DNA from: DASYTH01 sp035762905
Lineage (GTDB): Bacteria > Actinomycetota > Actinomycetes > Mycobacteriales > Pseudonocardiaceae
Assembly (NCBI RefSeq): GCF_035762905.1
Contig: NZ_DASUCC010000105.1
Coordinates: 1 to 5,843 of the forward strand
Direction of reading: 5' to 3'
Length of the DNA stretch: 5,843 nucleotides
Position numbers and translations under genes: made by a program. Within the stretch, counting starts at the first letter, position 1. Each line of letters begins with the position of its first letter. The notes under the pieces are model-generated. The model did not search any database. It saw nothing but the letters and a program-made list of their open reading frames with translations, and had not been told where the DNA came from. Positions 1-5,524 of the stretch are shown here, piece by piece.

Positions 1-1682
1 CGGCCGATGTTGCCGGTGGCCATGGCCAGGTTCGCCATGCCCATCACCATCGTCGAGCCCTGGCTGTGTTCGGTGACACCCAGGCCGTAGTAGATCGCCG
101 CGTTGCCGCCGGTCGCGTACAACCGTGCCGCGGCACGGAGGTCCGCCGCCGGCACGCCGCTGATCGACTCGGTGACCTCAGGGCTGTTCTCCGGACGGGC
201 GATGAACTCCGCCCACTCCGCGTAACCCTCGCACCGCTCGGCGACGAAGTCCTGGTCCACCAAGCCCTCGGTGACGATGACGTGCGCGAGGGAGTTGACC
301 ACGGCCACGTTCGTGCCCGGCCGCAGCGGCAGGTGGTACTCCGCTTCGATGTGCGGCGAGCGCACCAGGTCGATCCTGCGCGGGTCGATCACGATCAGCT
401 TGGCACCGTCGCGCAGGCGCTTCTTCATCCGCGACGCGAACACCGGGTGCCCGTCGGTCGGGTTCGCGCCGATCACCACGATCACGTCGGCCTCGGCCAC
501 CGACTTGAAGTCCTGGGTCCCCGCCGAGGTGCCGAAGGTCTGCTTGAGGCCGTAGCCGGTCGGTGAGTGGCACACCCGGGCGCAGGTGTCCACGTTGTTG
601 TTGCCGAACGCGGCGCGGACCATCTTCTGCACCACGTAGACCTCTTCGTTGGTGGTGCGGGAGGAGGTGATCCCGCCGATCGCACCCACCCCGTAGCGCT
701 CCTGCACCTCGCGCAGCTTCGTCGCGGTGTAGGAGATCGCGGTGTCCCAGTCGACCTCCCGCCACTCGTCGGTGATCGACTCCCGGATCATCGGCGTGAG
801 CACCCGGTCCGGGTGGCTGGCGTAGCCGAAGGCGAACCGGCCCTTGACACAGGAATGGCCCTCGTTCGCGCCGCCGCCCTTGTACGGCACCATCCGCACC
901 AACTCGTCGCCGCGCAGCTCCGCCTTGAACGAGCAGCCGACGCCGCAGTAGGCGCAGGTGGTGATCACGCTGCGGGTCGGCATACCCAGCTCCACCACCG
1001 ACCTCTCCTGCAGCGTGGCGGTCGGGCACGCCTGCACGCACGCGCCGCAGGACACGCACTCGGAGTCCATGAAGGACATTCCGCCGGCTGACACCTTCGA
1101 GGCGAAGCCGCGGGCCTCGATGGTCAGCGCGAGCGTGCCCTGGATCTCGTCACAGGCCCGCACGCACCGGGAGCAGACGATGCACTTGGACGACTCGAAG
1201 TCGAAGTAGGGGTTGCTGCTGTCCGTCGGCAGGTCCAGATGGTTCTCGCCGTCGTAGCCGTAGCGAACCTGGCGCAGGCCGACCACGCCGGCCATGTCCT
1301 GCAGTTCGCAGTCCCCGTTGGCCGAGCAGGTCAGGCAGTCCAGCGGGTGGTCGGAGATGTAGAGCTCCATGATGCCCTGGCGCAGCTTCTCCAGCCGAGG
1401 CGTCTGGGTGCGGACCTTCATGCCGTCGGTGACCGGCGTGGTGCACGAGGCCGGCGTTCCGGGGCGCCCGTCGATCTCCACCAGGCACAGCCGACAGGAG
1501 CCGAACGCCGCCATGCTGTCCGTCGCGCACAGCTTGGGAATGTCCACACCGGACAGTGCGGCCGCGCGCATGACCGACGTGCCGGCCGGTACGGTCACCG
1601 GCAACCCGTCCACCTCGACGGCGACGGTGGCCGGGCCGGACACGTCCGGGGTGCCGAGGTCAGGTTCCTTGAGCAAAGCCAT
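1..1682 (-). CDS. fdsA: NAD-dependent formate dehydrogenase, alpha (catalytic) subunit, C-terminus outside window
   Basis: Molybdopterin (bis-MGD) catalytic subunit of a soluble NAD+-dependent formate dehydrogenase, oxidising formate to CO2 in the cytoplasm. The first 560 codons are open without a stop; the rest lies beyond the left edge. In order: a [2Fe-2S] ferredoxin domain (C52, C63, C66, C80); a His-ligated [4Fe-4S] site (H112, C116, C119, C125); two [4Fe-4S] clusters (C167/C170/C173/C177 and C209/C212/C215/C219); the FdhF-type [4Fe-4S] site (C243, C246, C250, C278) followed by K280; then the active site TCARVCHSPT with C371 and H372. C371 is encoded by TGC at 570-572, so this is a cysteine and not a selenocysteine enzyme. 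The N-terminal HoxU/NuoG-like module plus CRVCHSPT-type active site fits FdsA rather than the short FdhF/FdhH type. The ATG at 1682 has AGGAGGA (1691-1697) 8 bases upstream and overlaps the fdsB end by 23 bases. The active-site Arg conserved in the family would lie outside the window. A NuoG-like or other molybdopterin oxidoreductase is the less likely alternative, given the Cys-His pair. Confidence 0.94.
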   Translation of the reverse strand, partial: MALLKEPDLGTPDVSGPATVAVEVDGLPVTVPAGTSVMRAAALSGVDIPKLCATDSMAAFGSCRLCLVEIDGRPGTPASCTTPVTDGMKVRTQTPRLEKLRQGIMELYISDHPLDCLTCSANGDCELQDMAGVVGLRQVRYGYDGENHLDLPTDSSNPYFDFESSKCIVCSRCVRACDEIQGTLALTIEARGFASKVSAGGMSFMDSECVSCGACVQACPTATLQERSVVELGMPTRSVITTCAYCGVGCSFKAELRGDELVRMVPYKGGGANEGHSCVKGRFAFGYASHPDRVLTPMIRESITDEWREVDWDTAISYTATKLREVQERYGVGAIGGITSSRTTNEEVYVVQKMVRAAFGNNNVDTCARVCHSPTGYGLKQTFGTSAGTQDFKSVAEADVIVVIGANPTDGHPVFASRMKKRLRDGAKLIVIDPRRIDLVRSPHIEAEYHLPLRPGTNVAVVNSLAHVIVTEGLVDQDFVAERCEGYAEWAEFIARPENSPEVTESISGVPAADLRAAARLYATGGNAAIYYGLGVTEHSQGSTMVMGMANLAMATGNIG

Positions 1683-3216
1683 GCCGTGTCTCCTCCTGGC
1701 GCGGAGTGAAGTCGTCCGGGAAGTGCCGCAGTGCGCTGAGCACCGGGTTGGGGGTCAGCCCGCCCATCGCGCACAGTGATCCGTCGGTCATCAGTTCGCA
1801 GAGATCGCTCAACAGAGCCAGGTTCGTGTCCGGATCCTGGCCGGCGACGATCTTGTCGATGGTCTCGACGCCGCGCACCGAACCGACCCGGCACGGGGTG
1901 CACTTGCCGCAGGACTCCTCGGCGCAGAACTCCATCGCGAAGCGGGCCATCGCGGCCATGTCGACGGTGTCGTCGAACACCACGATGCCGCCGTGGCCGA
2001 GCATCGCCTTGGCCGCGGTGAACGCCTCGTAATCCAGCGGGATGTCCAGCTCGTCGGCCGGCAGGTAGGCGCCGAGCGGGCCGCCGACCTGCACCGCGCG
2101 CACCGGGCGGCCGGAGCGGGTGCCGCCGCCGAAGTCGTTGACCAACTCGCCGAGAGTGCGGCCGAACGCCGTCTCGAACACCCCACCCCGGGCGATGTTT
2201 CCGGCCAGCTGGAACACCTGCGTGCCGCGCGAGCGGCCGCTGCCGAGCGCGGCGTAGGCTTCGGCGCCGCCGGTCAGGATCGCCGGCACCGACGCCAGCG
2301 TGAGCACGTTGTGCACCAGGGTCGGCTTGCCGAACAGCCCGGTGATCGCCGGGATCGGCGGCTTGGCGCGGACCATGCCGCGCTTGCCCTCCAGGCTGTC
2401 CAGCATGGAGGTCTCCTCGCCGCAGATGTACGCCCCCGCCCCCACCCGCAGGTACAGGTCGAAGGCCAGCCCGGACCCGAGCACGTTCTCGCCGAGCCAG
2501 CCGCGCGCGTAGCCGATCTCGATCGCCTGCCGCAGCGTGCTGGCCGCGTCCGGATACTCGGAGCGCAGGTACACGTAGCCCTCGCCGGCGCCGGTGGCAT
2601 ACGCGGCGATCGTCATGCCCTCGATCAGGCAGAACGGGTCACCCTCGATCAGCATCCGGTCGGCGAAGGTGCCGCTGTCGCCCTCGTCGGCGTTGCAGCA
2701 CACGAACTTCAGCTCGTCCGGCGTGTCCAGGACGGTCTTCCACTTGATCCCGGCCGGAAAACCCGCACCGCCCCGGCCGCGCAGGCCGGACTCGCTGATC
2801 TGGGCGACCACCGCGGCCGGCTCGAGCTCCAGCGCGCGCCGCAGCCCCGCGAGCCCGCCGTTGGCCAGGTAGTCGCCGGGCGATAGCGGATCGGTGATAC
2901 CGACCCGCCGGAAGCACAGCCGCTGCTGAGCGGCCAGCCACGGCAGTCGGTCCACCGGGCCGACACACAGCTCATGGTCACCGCCGAGGTTCGCGAGCAG
3001 CCCGGGCACATCGGCCGGCGACACCGGCCCGTAACCCACCCGGCCGGCCCCGATGTCCACCTCCACCAACGGTTCCAGCCACAGCATGCCGCGGGAACCG
3101 TTGCGTACCAGGCGGAAGTCCGAACCCACGAGCTCGCGTGCGAGCGCGGCGGCCACCTCGTCGGCACCGACCGAGCGGGCGGCCGAGTCGCGCGGCACGT
3201 AGATCGTGGTGGTCAT
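1660..3216 (-). CDS. fdsB: NAD-dependent formate dehydrogenase, beta subunit (NuoF/HoxF-like, FMN and NAD+ binding)
   Basis: Diaphorase subunit that receives electrons from FdsA and reduces NAD+ through FMN. The 518-residue length fits the FdsB family, in which a thioredoxin-like N-terminal part is fused to a NuoF core. Residues 1 to about 100 form that N-terminal part; its only cysteines are C84 and C101, so it should not hold a cluster of its own. The core shows the FMN loop GRGGAGFPAGIKW (147-159), the nucleotide-site segment CNADEGDSGTF (174-184), and GAGAYICGEETS (259-270). The [4Fe-4S] ligands are C436, C439 and C442 in ESCGKCTPCR, plus C482. The ATG at 3216 overlaps the fdsG stop as ATGA, and the upstream Shine-Dalgarno sequence is weak (only a GGGG near it), so translation is probably coupled to fdsG. 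Complex I NuoF is the main alternative, but NuoF lacks the N-terminal extension and the downstream gene is a formate dehydrogenase subunit. Confidence 0.95.
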   Translation of the reverse strand: MTTTIYVPRDSAARSVGADEVAAALARELVGSDFRLVRNGSRGMLWLEPLVEVDIGAGRVGYGPVSPADVPGLLANLGGDHELCVGPVDRLPWLAAQQRLCFRRVGITDPLSPGDYLANGGLAGLRRALELEPAAVVAQISESGLRGRGGAGFPAGIKWKTVLDTPDELKFVCCNADEGDSGTFADRMLIEGDPFCLIEGMTIAAYATGAGEGYVYLRSEYPDAASTLRQAIEIGYARGWLGENVLGSGLAFDLYLRVGAGAYICGEETSMLDSLEGKRGMVRAKPPIPAITGLFGKPTLVHNVLTLASVPAILTGGAEAYAALGSGRSRGTQVFQLAGNIARGGVFETAFGRTLGELVNDFGGGTRSGRPVRAVQVGGPLGAYLPADELDIPLDYEAFTAAKAMLGHGGIVVFDDTVDMAAMARFAMEFCAEESCGKCTPCRVGSVRGVETIDKIVAGQDPDTNLALLSDLCELMTDGSLCAMGGLTPNPVLSALRHFPDDFTPRQEETRHGFAQGT

Positions 3217-3716
3217 GAGGACCCCGTCTCCGCCCCACGCAGATCAGCACTGAGCACCAGCTCGTCCAGCCGGCTCTCGTCCAGCTTGCCGTAGAGCCGG
3301 CCGTTGATCTGGGCGGCCGGACCGAGCGCGCAGTTGCCAAGGCAGAACACCTGTTCGAGGGTCACCGACCGGTCCGGCGTCGTCTGACCCAGCCGCACGC
3401 CGAACACCTGCATGGCGTGCGCGGCGAGCCGCTCGGCGCCGACGGACTGGCACGCCTCGGCCCGGCACAGCCGGACCACCACCCGACCGGGTGGTTCCGA
3501 GCGGAAGTCCGAGTAGAAGCTGACCACCCCGTGCACCTCGGCCCGGGACAGGTTCAGCTCGTGGGCGATGACCGGCACCATGTCGGCGGTGACGCAGCCG
3601 AACTCGGCCTGCACACCGTGCAGGATGGGCAGCAGCGCGCCCCGGTCGCCACGGTGCACGGCGATCACGGCCCGGACCCGCTCGGCCACGGACTGTTCGC
3701 CCCCACCGGGAGTCAT
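3213..3716 (-). CDS. fdsG: NAD-dependent formate dehydrogenase, gamma subunit (NuoE-like [2Fe-2S] protein)
   Basis: Small thioredoxin-fold [2Fe-2S] subunit that docks on FdsB near the FMN. The four ligands are C84 and C89 (CRAEAC) and C125 and C129 (CLGNC), the spacing expected for NuoE/FdsG. The helical N-terminal part, including the segment HGVVSFYSDF (62-71), is also typical. I place the start at the ATG at 3716, giving 167 residues, because GGAGGT (3721-3726) sits 4 bases upstream. The reading frame is open further upstream to a GTG at 3797, but that codon has no ribosome binding site and the added 27 residues do not resemble the family. This is the first gene of the fds cluster, lying 118 bp after the ferredoxin stop. 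Its stop overlaps the fdsB start by four bases. Confidence 0.93.
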   Translation of the reverse strand: MTPGGGEQSVAERVRAVIAVHRGDRGALLPILHGVQAEFGCVTADMVPVIAHELNLSRAEVHGVVSFYSDFRSEPPGRVVVRLCRAEACQSVGAERLAAHAMQVFGVRLGQTTPDRSVTLEQVFCLGNCALGPAAQINGRLYGKLDESRLDELVLSADLRGAETGSS

Positions 3717-3720
3717 CTCC

Positions 3721-3727
3721 ACCTCCC
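3721..3727 (-). promoter_or_regulatory. Ribosome binding site deciding the fdsG start
   Basis: Read on the minus strand this is GGGAGGT, 4 bases before the ATG at 3716. It favours the 167-residue FdsG over the 194-residue form starting at the GTG at 3797. Confidence 0.7.
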
Positions 3728-3753
3728 ATTTACGTGGTCTGTCCGCGTTTCCG

Positions 3754-3759
3754 ATGATA
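3754..3759 (-). promoter_or_regulatory. Possible -10 element of an fdsGBA promoter
   Basis: In the 118-bp gap between the ferredoxin and fdsG, the minus strand reads TATCAT, one mismatch from TATAAT, in an otherwise GC-rich stretch and about 37 bases before the fdsG ATG. No convincing -35 box is found 16 to 19 bases upstream. A TTGCCA hexamer lies only four bases away, too close to act with it. The gap suggests that fdsGBA may have its own promoter rather than depending wholly on the P450 promoter. This is weak evidence from sequence alone. Confidence 0.25.
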
Positions 3760-3834
3760 GTGGCTGGCAAGGCCCGCGGCGGAACACCCGGTGCCACCTG
3801 CGGCGATGCTCCCGGAGGCGGTGTGGTGAGCGGG

Positions 3835-4035
3835 TCAGTCCGGTTCGACGATCTGGATCGCGCCGGACGGGCAGATCAGGGCGGCCTGCCGGGCGGTGTC
3901 GCGCTGGTCGGCCGGTGGCTCGCTGTTGAGCAGGATCACGGTCCCGTCGTCCGCACGCTGGCCGAAGGTCTCCGGGGCGAGCATGGCGCACTGTCCTGAT
4001 GCGACACACGTGGTGGTGTCCGCCGTCAGCCTCAT
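3835..4035 (-). CDS. P450-associated ferredoxin, CxxXxxC...CP type, probably [3Fe-4S]
   Basis: A 66-residue one-cluster ferredoxin, probably the electron donor to the P450 encoded just upstream. The ligands are C10 and C16 in CVASGQC, plus C55 in the ICPSGAI segment. The position that would hold the second Cys of a [4Fe-4S] motif is S13, so three ligands remain, which suggests a [3Fe-4S] cluster. The spacing and the APETF and CPSGAI segments match the small ferredoxins that accompany class I P450s in Streptomyces and mycobacteria. The protein is acidic, ending in EPD, with no signal peptide. The ATG at 4035 has GAGGAGG (4041-4047) 5 bases upstream, and the gene starts 27 bp after the P450 stop, so the two are probably co-transcribed. 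No ferredoxin reductase gene is seen in the window. The family is clear; the partner assignment is inferred from position. Confidence 0.92.
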   Translation of the reverse strand: MRLTADTTTCVASGQCAMLAPETFGQRADDGTVILLNSEPPADQRDTARQAALICPSGAIQIVEPD

Positions 4036-4062
4036 GTCAGCCTCCTCGTCGCGGCCGGTGCC

Positions 4063-5280
4063 TCACCACAGCACCGGGACCGACGTCACGCCGCCGGCGA
4101 GCCGGTTCGACCGCATCTCGATGTCGCCGAGGTCGACGGCCAGCCGCAGACCGGGGAACCGACCGAACAGCAACGGGAACACCGTGCGCAGCTCGGTGCG
4201 GGCCAGATTGGCGCCGATGCAGACGTACGCGCCGTAACCGAACCCCACGTGCAGGTTGGGTTGCCGGCCCGGATCGAACTCCTCCGGCGCGGTGAACGCG
4301 GCCGCGTCGCGGTTGGCCGAGTCGATCGCGATCAGCACCGCATCGCCGCACGCGATCGGCACGCCGGCGATCTCCACGTCCTGGTGGGCATAGCGCACCA
4401 TCCCGGTGCCACCGGAGGATGCCAACCGCAGAATCTCCTCGACGGTCGACTCGACCTGCCCGTCCGGGTCGGCGACGAACCGGTCCCGCCGGCCGGGATC
4501 GCTGAGCAGGAACAACACCCCGACCGAGATCCGGTTGGAGGTCGTCTCATGGCCGGCGAACAACAGGCCGGTCGCCAGCCGGATCAGCTCCTCGTCGGTG
4601 AAGGTCGGATCCTCCGCCTGAGCGGCGATCAGGTCGGAGATGACGTCCGGAGCGGGAGCGGTTCGCTTGGCCGCGACCAGCCCGGCGACGTAGGCGTTGA
4701 ACTCGGCCATCGCCAGTTGGGCGTCCGCGCCGCCGTCGTAGTCCGAGATTCGTTCGGAGAAATCGCGGAACAGCGCGCGGTCGGCGTACGGCACGCCGAG
4801 CAGCTCGCAGATCACCAGTACCGGCAACGGGAACGCGAGCACCTCCTGGATGTCCACCGGTTCGCCGGGCCGGGCGTCGTGCGCGGCCTGCATGTCGTCA
4901 AGGCAACCCAGGGTCAGCTCCCGGATCCGGTCACCGAGCCGGCGCATCCGCGGTGCCGAGAACGCCGGCGCCAGCATCCGGCGCATGCGTTTGTGGTCCC
5001 GCTCCTCGGTCTCGTAGTTGCCGGACGGGCCGTCGAGCAGCGCCGCCCCGGTGATCCGTGCGGCCCGCTCCGGCGCCGGATGCGACCGGCCGAACCGGCT
5101 GTCCCGGAAGACTTCCCGCGCCGCGTCGAACGTGGTCACCAGCCACGCGGGGTCGCCGGCCGGCGTCAGCACCCGCACCACCGGTCCCTCCCGCCGCAGC
5201 TGCTCGTACAGCGGCGGCGCGGTCAACGCATCGGGCCGCTCGAACGGCAGTCGCAACGTCGGATTCGCGGTATTCGTCAT
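4063..5280 (-). CDS. Cytochrome P450, bacterial class I (substrate unknown)
   Basis: Soluble heme monooxygenase of 405 residues, the normal length for an actinobacterial P450. It needs electrons from a ferredoxin, and one is encoded directly downstream. Visible landmarks: the C-helix HKRMRR (H96, R100), the I-helix oxygen-activation motif AGHETT (242-247), the K-helix ExxR as EILR (282-285), the NRD segment near 323-325, and the heme loop FGYGAYVCIG (347-356) with C354 as thiolate ligand. The residue two before the cysteine is Tyr (Y352), where His or Arg is usual. I choose the ATG at 5280 because GAGGGG (5288-5293) lies 7 bases upstream. An in-frame TTG at 5295 would add five residues, but it overlaps that ribosome binding site. 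There is no membrane anchor. The style resembles CYP105/CYP107-like actinobacterial enzymes, but I cannot assign a CYP family or a substrate from sequence alone. Confidence 0.96.
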   Translation of the reverse strand: MTNTANPTLRLPFERPDALTAPPLYEQLRREGPVVRVLTPAGDPAWLVTTFDAAREVFRDSRFGRSHPAPERAARITGAALLDGPSGNYETEERDHKRMRRMLAPAFSAPRMRRLGDRIRELTLGCLDDMQAAHDARPGEPVDIQEVLAFPLPVLVICELLGVPYADRALFRDFSERISDYDGGADAQLAMAEFNAYVAGLVAAKRTAPAPDVISDLIAAQAEDPTFTDEELIRLATGLLFAGHETTSNRISVGVLFLLSDPGRRDRFVADPDGQVESTVEEILRLASSGGTGMVRYAHQDVEIAGVPIACGDAVLIAIDSANRDAAAFTAPEEFDPGRQPNLHVGFGYGAYVCIGANLARTELRTVFPLLFGRFPGLRLAVDLGDIEMRSNRLAGGVTSVPVLW

Positions 5281-5287
5281 GATCCAT

Positions 5288-5293
5288 CCCCTC
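5288..5293 (-). promoter_or_regulatory. Ribosome binding site deciding the P450 start
   Basis: Minus-strand GAGGGG, 7 bases before the ATG at 5280. The alternative TTG start at 5293-5295 overlaps this site, which argues against it. Confidence 0.6.
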
Positions 5294-5328
5294 AACCAGC
5301 CGAGCTCCCAACCATCTCAGCGTGTTCG

Positions 5329-5356
5329 ACTCTAGTCCCGGGTAACCGGATTGCTA
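5329..5356 (-). promoter_or_regulatory. Possible P450-ferredoxin promoter
   Basis: Minus strand TAGCAA (5351-5356) and TAGAGT (5329-5334) are separated by 16 bases. The second fits a loose TAnnnT -10; the first matches only three positions of TTGACA. The predicted transcript would start about 40 bases before the P450 ATG. The boxes overlap the repeated CCCnGGGT element, as expected for a regulated promoter. The evidence is by eye only. Confidence 0.25.
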
Positions 5357-5366
5357 CCCTGGGTTA
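5332..5366. repeat. Repeated CTA-CCC-GGGT element, candidate operator upstream of the P450
   Basis: Two related copies occur on the plus strand: CTAGTCCCGGGTAA (5332-5345) and CTACCCTGGGTTA (5354-5366). The GGGT blocks at 5340 and 5361 are 21 bp apart, about two helical turns. The same bases also form an imperfect 20-bp inverted repeat at 5340-5359 (GGGTAAC, six-base centre, GCTACCC, one mismatch per arm). The second copy contains the short palindrome ACCC-T-GGGT on this strand. The elements end about 50 bp before the P450 ATG. They could bind a dimeric regulator, but none is encoded in the window. Confidence 0.35.
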
Positions 5367-5473
5367 GGCGCGGGGTTGCCTTTTTCGTCCGGAGACCTGC
5401 GAACCGCGATCTTCGGGCCGGCCGCCGTGCTCCGTAACTCGGCTGATCAGCGGCGCGCATCGGACGTGGGAAC

Positions 5474-5501
5474 GCCCGGCCGGGCGGTTGCCGGGCCGGG
5501 C
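5474..5501 (-). terminator. GC-rich hairpin after the doxX-like gene, possible terminator
   Basis: Perfect 8-bp arms GCCCGGCC (5474-5481) and GGCCGGGC (5494-5501) flank a 12-base loop, 24 bases past the doxX stop. There is no U-tract, so it is not a classical intrinsic terminator, although GC-rich hairpins without one are common after actinobacterial genes. The left arm also sits in a perfect 14-bp palindrome (5473-5486), which could form a competing structure. Confidence 0.45.
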
Positions 5502-5524
5502 GCGGGGGTGGGGGTGGGTGGTGA

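Larger units (their letters stand above)
5281..5524. other. Non-coding region between the doxX-like gene and the P450
   Basis: This 244-bp stretch has no supported gene. From the doxX side it holds a G-run cluster and GC-rich hairpin (5474-5518), a 10-bp perfect palindrome GCTGATCAGC (5442-5451), a T5 run on the plus strand (5381-5385), and the repeated CCC/GGGT element with a weak promoter candidate (5329-5366). It probably carries the end of the doxX transcript and the start of the P450 transcript. Confidence 0.7.

Noticed and set aside
178..1059. 293-codon open frame on the minus strand
   Set aside because: It lies in another frame of fdsA. The translation is Arg/Gly/Ala-rich without family features, while the fdsA frame shows all expected cluster ligands.
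1993..2886. 297-codon open frame on the plus strand
   Set aside because: It is antisense to fdsB, with composition typical of the opposite strand of a GC-rich gene and no supporting motif.
1660..3716. Complex I (nuoE, nuoF, nuoG) instead of formate dehydrogenase
   Set aside because: No other nuo genes are present, the beta subunit has the FdsB-type N-terminal extension, and the large subunit has the CRVCHSPT-like formate dehydrogenase active site (here CARVCHSPT).
3717..3797. 27-residue N-terminal extension of FdsG from a GTG at 3797
   Set aside because: There is no ribosome binding site before the GTG, a good one before the ATG at 3716, and the added residues do not look like the family.
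4249..5367. 372-codon open frame on the plus strand
   Set aside because: It is antisense to the P450 gene. The long opening is a by-product of high GC content, and the translation is a low-complexity Arg/Gly/Val/Gln mix with no recognisable domain.
5381..5385. T5 run on the plus strand as an intrinsic terminator
   Set aside because: No stable hairpin precedes it and no plus-strand gene ends there.
5442..5451. Perfect palindrome GCTGATCAGC as an operator
   Set aside because: It is only 10 bp, single, about 160 bp from the P450 start, and not linked to a promoter element. Chance is a good explanation.
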